A stretch of 64,000 bases of DNA from Alphaproteobacteria bacterium (lineage in GTDB: Bacteria > Pseudomonadota > Alphaproteobacteria > SMXS01), in contig WGNW01000024.1 of assembly GCA_016124315.1 (NCBI GenBank), positions 1 to 64,000 of the forward strand, read 5' to 3'. The position numbers and the translations under genes are program-made. Positions 42,750 through 53,292 of the stretch are shown here, in pieces. Under the pieces are notes generated by a model that was given only the letters and a program-made list of their open reading frames with translations, was not told the origin of the DNA and did not search any database. Within the stretch, counting starts at the first letter, position 1; each line of letters begins with the position of its first letter.

Positions 42750-42767
42750 ACTATACCCCGATATAGT
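42750..42767. promoter_or_regulatory. Palindrome ACTATA-CCCCGA-TATAGT
   Basis: A perfect 6-6-6 inverted repeat whose left edge is five bases before the acyl-CoA dehydrogenase start codon, so it covers the ribosome site region. The minus strand core TATATCGGGGTATAG is nearly the same as the site at 40704-40715. Confidence 0.6.
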
Positions 42768-42856
42768 TATCTGCGGCCGGGACTGTAACGGTCTCGCGGC
42801 CCGCCGGCTAGGTTCAATCGCCGCGCTGGCGCCCTGAAGCGCCGGGCGCGGCGGCG

Positions 42857-44032
42857 TCACAGGGTAGGCTCTTCCTCGTTGGGATCGTCGCTGAGATAGT
42901 AGTCGACCCACCGGTGGAAGTACTGGTTGCCCTTCTCGTTCTTGCCGAAGAGCACGTGGTCGAAGGGATGCGCGTCCAGGCTCTTCTGGATGCGCTCGCC
43001 CAGCACGTAGTCTTCGCCGTAGGTCACGTCGAACAGGAACTGGGCCTTGAGCGCCAGCTCGTCGCGCTCGGCCTCGTCCTTGGGCGGCGTCGGGTGCACG
43101 TAGTAGAGGATCGTGCGGTTCTTCTCCGGCGTCGGCCCGGGAATCAGCTGGGCGATCTGCCCCAGACCCAGTCCCAGATACATGGAGATGTTGGGGAACA
43201 GCGTGCGCACGAAGGTGAAGCCCTGCTCCTCGTACTTCCACCACTGGTCCTTCGGCACGTCCTTGAGGCAGTCGATGTTGGTGGTGCCGTAGGCGACCCG
43301 CATGTGCGGACCGTAGGCGTCGAATTCCATCAGGTTGTGGAGCGTCACCTTCATGATGGTCTCGGCGTGGAGGGACCTGAAGTGATAGCCCTCCAGGTAG
43401 CCGTCATAGGCGATCTTCCAGTTGGCGCCGACCATGGTCTTGGCCTCCAGGAAGTGCCAGCCCTCGAACTTATGCGGGGCGATGTCCTCGACCATGCCGC
43501 CCAGCCAGTCGTCCAGGTCGAGCGGTTGCCCGGGCGTGAGCACGGCGAAGATCAGGCCGACCCGCTCGTCGCAGGGAAGCTCGACGAGGCCGTAGGCCGT
43601 CTTGTCGAGGCCGCCGAACTTGTGCTGGTCGGACACGGCGAACAGCGAGCCGTCGTCCCGGTAGGTCCAGCCGTGATAGGGGCAGACGAAGCGGCTGCAG
43701 TTGCCCAGGCCTTCCTCGGCCACCGGCGCGCCGCGGTGGCGGCAGGCGTTCATGAAGGCGCGCACCTTGCCGTCCTTGCCGCGCACGATCAGCAGCGGCA
43801 CGCCGACCATGTCCATGGCCTTGTAGTCGCCCGGCCTGGGGATCTCGCAGCTCAGCGCCACCATGATCGGCAGCCGGCGGAAGATGCGGTCCATCTCCTT
43901 GCGCCACTGCGCCGGGTCGGTATAGGCCGAGACCGGCACCTTCAGCAGGTCGTCGGCCTGGTCGGTGGTATCGTTCTCGTGGTGCGAGACGATGCGCTCG
44001 GCAATCGCGTTGTATTCGTCGGCACGGTCCAT
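42857..44032 (-). CDS. Rieske non-haem iron oxygenase
   Basis: This encodes 391 residues. Rieske ligands are Cys97, His99 (CRHRG), Cys117 and His120 (CPYHGW). The catalytic domain has 'WKIAYDGYLEGYHFRSLHAE' with the two-histidine iron site. It is closest in layout to terminal oxygenases acting on aliphatic, aromatic acid or steroid substrates. The start has GGGGCAAGACC. The next gene upstream on the strand is the AtuA-like gene, 153 bases away. Confidence 0.92.
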   Translation of the reverse strand: MDRADEYNAIAERIVSHHENDTTDQADDLLKVPVSAYTDPAQWRKEMDRIFRRLPIMVALSCEIPRPGDYKAMDMVGVPLLIVRGKDGKVRAFMNACRHRGAPVAEEGLGNCSRFVCPYHGWTYRDDGSLFAVSDQHKFGGLDKTAYGLVELPCDERVGLIFAVLTPGQPLDLDDWLGGMVEDIAPHKFEGWHFLEAKTMVGANWKIAYDGYLEGYHFRSLHAETIMKVTLHNLMEFDAYGPHMRVAYGTTNIDCLKDVPKDQWWKYEEQGFTFVRTLFPNISMYLGLGLGQIAQLIPGPTPEKNRTILYYVHPTPPKDEAERDELALKAQFLFDVTYGEDYVLGERIQKSLDAHPFDHVLFGKNEKGNQYFHRWVDYYLSDDPNEEEPTL

Positions 44033-44185
44033 GGTCTTGCCCCTGTCTGCTCGGCGCCGGCCGGGCTGGTGGTTCCCCGTCCGAGACGGCGCCGCCTATG
44101 ATTGCACCAGAAGGCCGATCCGTTGCAACGGCGGCCGGCGCGCTCACCCGGGATGTAGGGCGGCACGCCCGAATGTCAGCGCCCG

Positions 44186-46000
44186 TCAGGCGGCGAGCCG
44201 GATGTCCTTGGCCAGCGCTGCTGGGATCGGCACTTCGATCTCGAGCAGCTGCTGCGCCTTGCCCTTGGCCAGCTGGTCGAGCCGCAGCGTCGCCATGCCG
44301 CCGCCGCCCAGCGCCTCGTGGCATAGGAAGTTGACCGCGTGCATGCCGGGCAGGTCGAAGCGCTCCACCCGCGGATGGGCCGCGCCGGCGAACTCGTGGA
44401 CGAACCAGTCGCGGACCGTCTCCTCGGTCAGCGCGGCGCGGATGTAGGGCAGGAACTCGGGGCGGCGAGCAACGATGCCGACGTTGAACTTGTCGCCCTT
44501 GTCGCCCGAGCGGCCCCAGGCGATCTCCACCAGCCGGACGCGGACGGCGTCGGCGGCAAGCGGCGGCGCGTCCTCCACCTGCGGCCGGACGATGCTCGAC
44601 GGATCGAAGCCGCCGGCCGTGGTGATGGGGACGGGCCGGGTGTCGCCGCCCACGTCGACCGTCACGCGCACCCGGTCCTTGGCCAGCGGGAACGAGAACA
44701 GCCGGACCACCTTGCTGATCGGCGGGCGGCCGCCGTGCCAGCCGGTGTTGCCCACCATCATGGAGGTCATCGGCGCGGTGATCTCCCGGGCGAACAGGGC
44801 GAGGGCGTGCTTGTCCTCGTGCTCGACGGAGATCTTGGAGATCACCTCGCGGGCGCCGCGGGCCCGGGAATGCGCCCCGTAGGTGCTCTCGGCGCCGAGG
44901 GATTCGATGTTGACGGCCCGGTACGGGCCCATGTTGCGCGCCCGCAGCATCTCCTCGGTCCGCTCGATCAGGGCGGCCGCCTGGCGCTCGGCCTTGGCGG
45001 CGGCGTCCATGCCGACGATGGGCAGCACGCCGACACAGCGGTAGCCGTCCTCGAAGGTGGCGCATACCTTGAACGTGGCGGTAGGCGGCCGGCCCCTGGC
45101 ACCCGAGACGCGCACCCGGTCCTCGCCCTGCTGCTCGATCCGCACCCCGGTCCAGTCGCAGGCCACGTCGGGCAGCAGGTAGGCCTGCGGATCGCCGATC
45201 TCGTAGAGGGTCTGCTCCGAGATGGTGCCCACACTCACCAGCCCGCCGGTACCGGCCGGCTTGGTCATCACGAAGCTGCCGTCGGCGTGGCACTCGGCCA
45301 CCGGGTAGCCGATATGGGCCCAGTCCTCCACCTCCCGCCAGTCGGTGAACAGGCCGCCGGTCGCCTGGGCGCCGCATTCCAGCAGGTGGCCGGCCAGGCT
45401 GCCGGCCGACATCATGTCGTAGTCGGTGTCGGCCCAGCCGAACTCGTGCATCAGCGGGCCGAGCACCAGCGCCGAGTCCACTACCCGGCCGGTAATCACC
45501 ACGTCGGCGCCGCGGGCGAGCGCTTCGGCGATGGGTCGTCCGCCCAGATAGGCGTTGGCGCTGGCGATCCGCTCCGGCGCGGGGAACGCTTCGCCCGAAT
45601 ACATCTCGGCGAGGCCCTCGGCGGCCAGTCCGGGGATCTGGTCGCGGATGTCGTCGCCCTCCACCACGGCGATCTTCAGGCTGACGCCGGCCTCGGCCGC
45701 GAGCTGCTCCATGCGGGCGCGGCAGCCGCGCACGTTGATGCCGCCGGCGTTGGTGACGAGCTTGATGCCGCGGCGGGCGATCTCGCGCACATTGTCCTTC
45801 CACACCCAGTCGGTGAAGTCGTGGGCGTAGCCGCCGTCGGGGTCCTTCGCCTTGGCCTTGGCGAGGAACGACATGGTCATCTCGGCCAGGTAGTCGAGTA
45901 CCAGGTAGTCCAGCTCGCCGCCGGCGACGAGCTGGGGCGCGGCCGCCGCTGTGTCGCCCAGGAAGCCGCCCGTCGATCCGATCCGAACCACCTTGCTCAT
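44186..46000 (-). CDS. Acyclic terpene utilisation AtuA-like protein (DUF1446)
   Basis: This encodes 604 residues. The N-terminal ~450 residues are the DUF1446/AtuA domain: 'IGSTGGFLGDTAAAAPQLV', 'DYLVLDYLAEMTMSFLAKAK', 'KLVTNAGGINVRGC', 'ADVVITGRVVDSALVLGPLMHEF'. The C-terminal ~105 residues are the AtuA-like ferredoxin-fold tail ('LAWGRSGDKGDKFNVGIVARRPE' style). AtuA is required for citronellol/geraniol catabolism in Pseudomonas, but its reaction is not known. Its presence with acyl-CoA dehydrogenase, SDR and oxygenases suggests branched or terpenoid acyl-CoA breakdown. A long palindrome lies upstream. Confidence 0.9.
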   Translation of the reverse strand: MSKVVRIGSTGGFLGDTAAAAPQLVAGGELDYLVLDYLAEMTMSFLAKAKAKDPDGGYAHDFTDWVWKDNVREIARRGIKLVTNAGGINVRGCRARMEQLAAEAGVSLKIAVVEGDDIRDQIPGLAAEGLAEMYSGEAFPAPERIASANAYLGGRPIAEALARGADVVITGRVVDSALVLGPLMHEFGWADTDYDMMSAGSLAGHLLECGAQATGGLFTDWREVEDWAHIGYPVAECHADGSFVMTKPAGTGGLVSVGTISEQTLYEIGDPQAYLLPDVACDWTGVRIEQQGEDRVRVSGARGRPPTATFKVCATFEDGYRCVGVLPIVGMDAAAKAERQAAALIERTEEMLRARNMGPYRAVNIESLGAESTYGAHSRARGAREVISKISVEHEDKHALALFAREITAPMTSMMVGNTGWHGGRPPISKVVRLFSFPLAKDRVRVTVDVGGDTRPVPITTAGGFDPSSIVRPQVEDAPPLAADAVRVRLVEIAWGRSGDKGDKFNVGIVARRPEFLPYIRAALTEETVRDWFVHEFAGAAHPRVERFDLPGMHAVNFLCHEALGGGGMATLRLDQLAKGKAQQLLEIEVPIPAALAKDIRLAA

Positions 46001-46038
46001 GTCGTCATCTCCCGCTCGCCATCCCCGGCACTTGTGAT

Positions 46039-46058
46039 AACCTGCGCGCGCGCAGGTT
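46039..46058. promoter_or_regulatory. Perfect 20-bp palindrome in divergent promoter
   Basis: AACCTGCGCGCGCGCAGGTT reads the same on both strands. It lies between the divergent AtuA-like and ThuA-like genes, 39 bases from the AtuA-like start. Good candidate for a dimeric repressor site acting on both genes. Confidence 0.6.
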
Positions 46059-46128
46059 CCGTCTGGGCCCGCCGGGCGTCGGCGCGGAGCCTATCGTAAG
46101 CACCGTGGGGAAGACAGGGGAAGAGAGA

Positions 46129-46947
46129 ATGACCGTGAAAGTGCTGCTGATCACCAAGGGCCATCCATTCGACTACAACGGCTTCTATGCCATCTTCGAC
46201 GAGAATCCCGAGCTGGAGACGACGGTGGTCGAGCAGCCGGCGGCCCAGATCATCCTGCGCCCCGAATTCGTCAAGGATTACGACGCGGTGGTGTTCTACG
46301 ACATGTGGGGCACCGAGAGCGACGGCGCCCGCTCGTTCAAGCAGCCGCCGGCCCATTACGTGGAGACCATCGAGAAGCTGCTGGAGAGCGGCAAGGGCCT
46401 GGTGCTGCTGAACCACGCGTTGGTGCAGTGGCCGGGCTGGAGCCTGTGGCGCGAGATTTCCGGCACCTCCTTCATGCTGGAGGAGGGCGAGCTCAACGGC
46501 GAGACGGTGCCCGGTTCGGGCTACCGCGGCGGCGCCGGCGAGCCGCACCGCAACGGCACCCACTTCCTGTCGGTGGTCGACCCGTCGCACCCGGTCACCA
46601 GCAACCTGGGCAAGGGCTACACCGTGACCGACGAGATCTACCTGAAGACGCCCGGCTTCGAGAACAACCCCGACATCGTGCCGCTGCTGCGCAGCGACTA
46701 CGACTTCTCGCCGGCCAACTTCAACCCGCCGCCGCTCGCCCCCAAGGCGCAGCAGGAGAACTGGAACCATCCGAAGGGCTCCAACCTCATCACCTGGGCC
46801 AAGCGCACCCGCAACAGCCCGGTGGTGGCGACGGAATCCGGCGACGGCCCGGCCGCCTACGCCAACCCGCAGTTCCGCCAGTTCCTCGCCGACGCGATCA
46901 AGTGGGTGGCGTCGGACGAGGCGAAGGCCTGGGCGCGCGGCCGGTAA
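46129..46947 (+). CDS. ThuA-like domain protein
   Basis: This encodes 272 residues with the ThuA (class I glutamine amidotransferase-like) fold: 'VLLITKGHPFDYNGFYAIFD', 'YDAVVFYDMWG', 'GLVLLNHALVQWPGW' and 'HPVTSNLGKGYTVTDEIYLK'. The nucleophile of true amidotransferases is absent at 'NHALVQW', as in ThuA proteins, which are linked to sugar or disaccharide oxidation; the role is uncertain. It is divergent from the AtuA-like gene. The start at 46129 is preceded by GGGGAAGAGAGA. Confidence 0.85.
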   Translation: MTVKVLLITKGHPFDYNGFYAIFDENPELETTVVEQPAAQIILRPEFVKDYDAVVFYDMWGTESDGARSFKQPPAHYVETIEKLLESGKGLVLLNHALVQWPGWSLWREISGTSFMLEEGELNGETVPGSGYRGGAGEPHRNGTHFLSVVDPSHPVTSNLGKGYTVTDEIYLKTPGFENNPDIVPLLRSDYDFSPANFNPPPLAPKAQQENWNHPKGSNLITWAKRTRNSPVVATESGDGPAAYANPQFRQFLADAIKWVASDEAKAWARGR

Positions 46948-46965
46948 GTCTGCCGGTTCCCCCGC

Positions 46966-47069
46966 CCTTCGCGACGGGCCTGCGGCCCTCCTCAGGGCTA
47001 ACGGTTTGATTAGCCGAGGATATTTGAAGGCCGTTCGGCCTGAGGAGCCGCGCAGCGGCGTCGCGAAGG
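46966..47069. repeat. Dispersed palindromic repeat
   Basis: CCTTCGCGACG at the left and CGTCGCGAAGG at the right enclose CTCCTCAGGGC and its near complement GGCCTGAGGAG. This is the shape of the common dispersed 'CTTCG-GACG...CTCCTCAGG' element of alphaproteobacteria. It sits in the gap between two convergent genes. Confidence 0.65.
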
Positions 47070-47086
47070 CCGGCAACGACGGATGA

Positions 47087-47863
47087 CTATTCCTCGATGA
47101 TCGCGACCGCCCGCGTCCAGCCGGCGGAGGCGCCGCGGATCTTGTGCGGGAAGCACGACACGGTGAAGCCGAAGGGCGGCAGCGCCTCCAGGTTGTGCAG
47201 CTTCTCCAGGTGGCAGTAGCCGATGTGGCGGCCGGCCTTGTGGCCTTCCCAGATCAGCGAGGCGTCGTGGCTCTCCTTGTACTTCTCGGCGGTGTGGACG
47301 AACGGCGCGTCCCAGCTCCAGGCGTCGGTGCCGGTCACGCGCACGCCCCGCTCCAGCAGGTACATGGTCGCCCTGTAGCCCATGCCGCAGCCGGTGGAGA
47401 CGTAGCCGGGGCTGCCGTAGGCGCCGCCCGCCGCCGTGTTGACCAGCACGATGTCGTGCGGCTTGACCTCGTAGCCGATGCGGTCGAGCTCGGCGGCCAC
47501 GTCCGCCTCGGTCGCCACGTAGCCGTCGCCGAAATGGCGGAAATCCAGCTTCACCCCGTCGCCGTAGCACCACTCCAGCGGCACCTCGTCGATGGTCCAG
47601 GCCCGCTCGCCCCGGTTCATGGTCGAGTGGAAGTGATAGGGCGCGTCCAGGTGGGTGCCGTTGTGGGTATTGAGCCGGACGTATTCGATGGCCCAGCCCT
47701 CGCCGTCGGGCAGGTCCTCCTTCTCGAGGCCGGGGAAGAACCGGGCGATGTCGGCGGGGCTCTGCTGGTGGGTGACGTAGTCGATATGCGGCCCGAAACC
47801 GGGCGGGTCGGAGATCACGTCGTTCTCCAGGGTGATGGACAGGTCGACGAAGCGGCGCGGCAT
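47087..47863 (-). CDS. Cyclase/kynurenine formamidase-like metal hydrolase
   Basis: This encodes 258 residues. The cyclase-family metal motif [12 protein letters not shown] is at 67-78 (His67, His71, Asp73, His77). The family includes kynurenine formamidase, isatin hydrolase and polyketide cyclases, all using a divalent metal to hydrolyse amides or lactones. The ribosome site GGAGGAAACC is ideal. It lies in the catabolic block; the substrate may be a ring-opened or lactone intermediate. Confidence 0.9.
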   Translation of the reverse strand: MPRRFVDLSITLENDVISDPPGFGPHIDYVTHQQSPADIARFFPGLEKEDLPDGEGWAIEYVRLNTHNGTHLDAPYHFHSTMNRGERAWTIDEVPLEWCYGDGVKLDFRHFGDGYVATEADVAAELDRIGYEVKPHDIVLVNTAAGGAYGSPGYVSTGCGMGYRATMYLLERGVRVTGTDAWSWDAPFVHTAEKYKESHDASLIWEGHKAGRHIGYCHLEKLHNLEALPPFGFTVSCFPHKIRGASAGWTRAVAIIEE

Positions 47864-47924
47864 GGTTTCCTCCGGCGTTGGCCGGTGGATTCTCTGCTCA
47901 CGCGCCGGGCGCCCGCAAGGGGAT

Positions 47925-48350
47925 TCAGCCGAGCAGCTCGAGCGTGCGCGGGTCGGGCGCGCCGCCGTAGAACGCCGCCAGCGCCTCGCCGAACAGCGCC
48001 TGGTCGGCGGCGTCGCTGGCCGCCTTGCGGAACAGGGTGAGGCACGAGCGGAACTTGAGATCGTCGGGCGAGCCGAAGACGGCGTTGGCCGACCGGTCCC
48101 GGTGGCTCAGCGCCAGCCGCACGCCGTCGCGCAGCCGCTCGCCCAGCAGCGGGTCGGCCAGGTAGCGGCGGGCGTGGCCGAGGTCGCGGAGGGCGTATCG
48201 CTGGGCCATGGGGCTGGAGCCCAGCCCCTCGATCTGCGGGAAGACGAACCACATCCAGTGGGTGCGCTTGCGCCCGGCGGCCAGTTCCGCCGTCACGTCG
48301 GCCCAGACGCTGTCCTGGGCGTCGCGGAAGTGGCTGAGGTCGTCGGCCAT
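47925..48350 (-). CDS. DUF1810-family protein
   Basis: This encodes 141 residues, the usual family length. '[39 protein letters not shown]' and '[22 protein letters not shown]' are the family signature. DUF1810 proteins are helical and uncharacterised (calpastatin-like in older naming). The start at 48350 has GGGGAGCCTCGCC. It is divergent from the P450 gene and is probably unrelated to the catabolic pathway. Confidence 0.92.
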   Translation of the reverse strand: MADDLSHFRDAQDSVWADVTAELAAGRKRTHWMWFVFPQIEGLGSSPMAQRYALRDLGHARRYLADPLLGERLRDGVRLALSHRDRSANAVFGSPDDLKFRSCLTLFRKAASDAADQALFGEALAAFYGGAPDPRTLELLG

Positions 48351-48500
48351 GGCGAGGCTCCCCGATGCGCGTGCCGTCGTCATGTAGGCCGCCCGGCCTC
48401 GGAGTCGATCGGCGAAGCGGACCGCAGCCGGGCCTTGCATCCGGTGGCGCGTCGAACGACCCTAGGCGCCGGGAAGACCGCACCGGGGAAAGAAAAAGGC

Positions 48501-49763
48501 ATGTCCGACACGCTCGACCTGAACACGCTCACCTTCCTGGACCCGGCGGTCCAGGAGTGCCCGTTTCCGGCCTACGCCGCGCTGCACGAGCAGGCGCCGG
48601 TGTTCTTCGACCGCAAGGCCGGCTTCTACGTGGTGACCGCCTATGACGACATCAGGCGCATCGTCACCGACCCGGCGACCTTCAGCAGCGGCGCCACGGT
48701 GGAACTGGCCCGCGACAGCGTCGATCCGGAACGGGCCGAGACGGCGCGCCGTCTGTTCGAGGAGAAGGGCTGGCTGCCCACGCCGACGCTCTCGCTGCAG
48801 GACGATCCCCGCCACAAGGAGGTGCGCGCGATCTTCCAGAAGGCGCTGCGGGCCGGGAAGATCCGCGAGCTCGACCCGTTCATCCACCAGACGGCGATCG
48901 ACCTCGTCGACGGCTTCATCGGCGACGGCCATTGCGACCTGGTCCGCCAGTACACCGTGCCGCTGCCGCTCATCGCCATCTGCAGCCAGGTGGGCGTGCC
49001 CATCGACGACATCTGGGCGATCAAGCGCTGGACCGACGCCTGGATGCGCCGGTTCAGCATGATGCTGTCGCCCGAGGAGGAGACCGAGTGCGTCGAGGCC
49101 GAGATCGAGTTCCAGCACTATTTCGAGGACATCGTCGCCGGCCTGCGGGACCGCCCCAACGATTCCGTGCTCAGCGACCTGGTCAACACCCAGCTCTCCG
49201 ACGGCTCGCGGCTCGGCTACGACGACATCGTCTCCCACCTGCTGTCGGACCTGTTCGTCGGCGGCAGCGAGACGACCACCAACGCCATGTCGGAAGGCAT
49301 CCTGCTGCTGTGCGAGAACCCGGACCAGTACGCGCTGCTCCGGGAGGACCTGGACCGCCACCTGCCGGGCTTCGTCGAGGAGACGCTGCGCCTCCAGTCG
49401 CCGGTGCAGGGGCTCTACCGGGTCACCACACGGGAGGTGGACCTGCGCGGCGTCACCATTCCAGCGCGCTCGCTGGTCAACGTCCGCTTCGCCGCCGCCA
49501 ACCGGGACGGCCAGCAGTTCGCCTGCCCGGCCGAGATGGACGTGACGAGGCAGAACGCCGGGGCCCACCTGGCGTTCGGCTCCGGGCTGCACCACTGCAT
49601 CGGCGCGCCGCTCGCCCGGCGCGAGATGTTCTGGGGCTTCAAGGTGCTGCTGGAGCGCTGCCGCAACATCCGCCTGGCGCCCGGCCGGAACGACCTCACC
49701 CACATGCCCGGCATGATGCTCCGTGCCCTGAAGGCGCTGCACATCGAGTTCGATCCGGCCTGA
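48501..49763 (+). CDS. Cytochrome P450
   Basis: This encodes 420 residues of a soluble bacterial P450. The I-helix has GGSETT (254-259), the ExxR motif is Glu294-Arg297, and the haem loop FGSGLHHCIG gives the thiolate Cys366. It hydroxylates an aliphatic, terpenoid or aromatic substrate and needs a ferredoxin and reductase, which are not in the window. 'MSDTLDLNTLTFLDPAVQEC' is a typical start. It belongs with the surrounding catabolic genes by position. Confidence 0.93.
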   Translation: MSDTLDLNTLTFLDPAVQECPFPAYAALHEQAPVFFDRKAGFYVVTAYDDIRRIVTDPATFSSGATVELARDSVDPERAETARRLFEEKGWLPTPTLSLQDDPRHKEVRAIFQKALRAGKIRELDPFIHQTAIDLVDGFIGDGHCDLVRQYTVPLPLIAICSQVGVPIDDIWAIKRWTDAWMRRFSMMLSPEEETECVEAEIEFQHYFEDIVAGLRDRPNDSVLSDLVNTQLSDGSRLGYDDIVSHLLSDLFVGGSETTTNAMSEGILLLCENPDQYALLREDLDRHLPGFVEETLRLQSPVQGLYRVTTREVDLRGVTIPARSLVNVRFAAANRDGQQFACPAEMDVTRQNAGAHLAFGSGLHHCIGAPLARREMFWGFKVLLERCRNIRLAPGRNDLTHMPGMMLRALKALHIEFDPA

Positions 49764-49809
49764 GGCCGGGCGCCGCGCGCCTTCGGCCCGCGGCCCGGCC
49801 GTCTCGGAC

Positions 49810-51633
<1,824 letters not shown>

Positions 51634-51778
51634 CTAAGTCGCCGTGCGGACAGACCGGCCGCGCTCCGCCGCGCGCCGGGAATCCTGAAACCGTTGCTGT
51701 CGAATTGTACCGTCACTGCCTTGCTTCCGATCGCGTGTTGTCGTCTCCATGGCCGAACAGGGTCGGCCCGCCCCGTCC

Positions 51779-51832
51779 CTATAGGGACAGGCCGGTAAGT
51801 CGAAGCGTCAGCGATTTCGGCGTACGGAACAT
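51779..51832 (-). CDS. Candidate leuA leader peptide (leucine-rich, leaderless)
   Basis: The short ORF encodes MFRTPKSLTLRLTGLSL, with five leucines in 17 codons, and its stop lies inside the palindrome TCCCTATAGGGA. The ATG coincides with the predicted start point of the promoter at 51839-51867, so the transcript would begin with AUG. Leaderless leader peptides are known for amino acid operons in Alphaproteobacteria. No conventional attenuator terminator is found, so the regulatory mechanism is uncertain. Confidence 0.45.
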   Translation of the reverse strand: MFRTPKSLTLRLTGLSL

Positions 51833-51838
51833 GCGGCC

Positions 51839-51867
51839 ATAACTATGGATTGCGGTCGCAATGTCAA
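51839..51867 (-). promoter_or_regulatory. leuA: Sigma-70-type promoter upstream of leuA
   Basis: On the minus strand TTGACA (51867-51862) and TAGTTA or AGTTAT (51845-51839) are separated by 16 or 17 bases. The expected start is about 51832, exactly at the ATG of the leader ORF. Confidence 0.65.
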
Positions 51868-51951
51868 GCGCGGCGAACGAAACCGGTGTTGCGCCGGCCG
51901 CGTTAAGAAGCAGGATAAGAGGGTCGTGCCGCGGCCGGAAGGGGATGGGGC

Positions 51952-53217
51952 GTGGAATCCAAATGGCAGTTCCTGTTGTGGCGGATCACCCACCAGACCT
52001 GGTTCCGCAGCGCGCTCTACAGCCTGCTGGGCGTGGTGACGGCGCTGGTAGCGCTGGCGCTCCGGCCCTACGTGCCCGAGGCCTATGCCGACAAGATCGG
52101 CGCCAACTCGGTGGACTCGATCCTGCGCATCCTCGCCTCCAGCATGCTGGCGGTGGCCACCTTCTCGCTGACCACCATGGTCTCGGCCTACAACGCCGCC
52201 TCGAACAGCGCGACGCCGCGGGCGGCGATGCTGCTGATCGAGGACACCACCTCCCACAACGCGCTGGCGGCGTTCATCGGCACCTTCCTCTACAGCGTCG
52301 TCGGCATCATCCTGCTCAGCACCGGGGTCTATGGCGGCAGCGGCCGGCTGGTGCTGCTGGCGGTGACCATCGCCGTGATCCTGCTGGTTGTCGCCACGCT
52401 GCTCGGCTGGATCAACCGGCTCTCGCGCCTCGGCAGGGTGGGGCAGACCATCGACCAGGTGGAGGCGGTGACCGACCGTGCCCTGCAGGCCGACGCGCAA
52501 GCCTTGTTCCTGGGCGGGCATCCGCTGGGCGCCATTCCCGGCGACGCGCGGGCGGTCTGCCGCGACAGGGTCGCCTATGTGCAGCACGTGGACATGGGGC
52601 GCCTGCAGGAGATCGCGGCCGACCGCGGCCTGCTGATCTTCGATCCGGCCCGTCCCGGCATCTTCGTCGACCCCGCCCGGCCGCTGTTCCATGTGTCGGG
52701 CGACTTCAGCGGCGACGACGTGGAGGCGCTGGCGGGCGCCTTCACCGTGGGCGGCGCGCGCACCTTCCAGCAGGATCCACGCTTCGGCGTCATCGCCCTG
52801 TCGGAGATCGCGTCCCGGGCCATGTCCCCCGGCATCAACGATCCCGGCACCGCCATCGACGTGATCGGCACGTTGGTCCGGCTGCTGATCCACTACGCCG
52901 AGGCCTGCGCCGGCGCCGAGCATCTCGTGGAATACGACCGGGTGTTCGTGGCGCCGCTGTCCATGGACGACCTGGTGGTCGACGGCTTCCGTCCGGTGTC
53001 GCGGGACGGCGCGGCCCATGTGGAGGTCTGCATTCGGCTGCAGAAGGGCCTGTCGGCGCTGTCGCGGGTGCCGCGCAGCGACCTGGCGGAGGCGGCGGCG
53101 TCCATGGCCCGCGAGGCGCTGGAGCGGTGTGCGCGGGCGCTCACCCTCGACGCCGACCTGGAAGTCGTCAAGAAAGTTCACGAAAGCCTTGCGTGGGAAC
53201 ACCCCGTCCCCGCCTGA
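51952..53217 (+). CDS. DUF2254 membrane protein
   Basis: This encodes 421 residues beginning at GTG with GGAAGGGGATGGGGC ahead. Four hydrophobic segments lie in the first ~160 residues ('FRSALYSLLGVVTALVALAL', 'LASSMLAVATFSLTTMVSAY', 'AFIGTFLYSVVGIILLSTGV', 'LVLLAVTIAVILLVVATLLG'), then a soluble domain with the family motif 'RAMSPGINDPGTAIDVI'. DUF2254 is uncharacterised. It precedes the encapsulin-type ferritin gene by 75 bases on the same strand. Confidence 0.9.
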   Translation: MESKWQFLLWRITHQTWFRSALYSLLGVVTALVALALRPYVPEAYADKIGANSVDSILRILASSMLAVATFSLTTMVSAYNAASNSATPRAAMLLIEDTTSHNALAAFIGTFLYSVVGIILLSTGVYGGSGRLVLLAVTIAVILLVVATLLGWINRLSRLGRVGQTIDQVEAVTDRALQADAQALFLGGHPLGAIPGDARAVCRDRVAYVQHVDMGRLQEIAADRGLLIFDPARPGIFVDPARPLFHVSGDFSGDDVEALAGAFTVGGARTFQQDPRFGVIALSEIASRAMSPGINDPGTAIDVIGTLVRLLIHYAEACAGAEHLVEYDRVFVAPLSMDDLVVDGFRPVSRDGAAHVEVCIRLQKGLSALSRVPRSDLAEAAASMAREALERCARALTLDADLEVVKKVHESLAWEHPVPA

Positions 53218-53292
53218 GGCTCGAATTCCGATGCAACCGCGCTACCATAGGAAGCCGGTACCGGTTCGTTGATCCACAGCAAGGAGCGCCAC

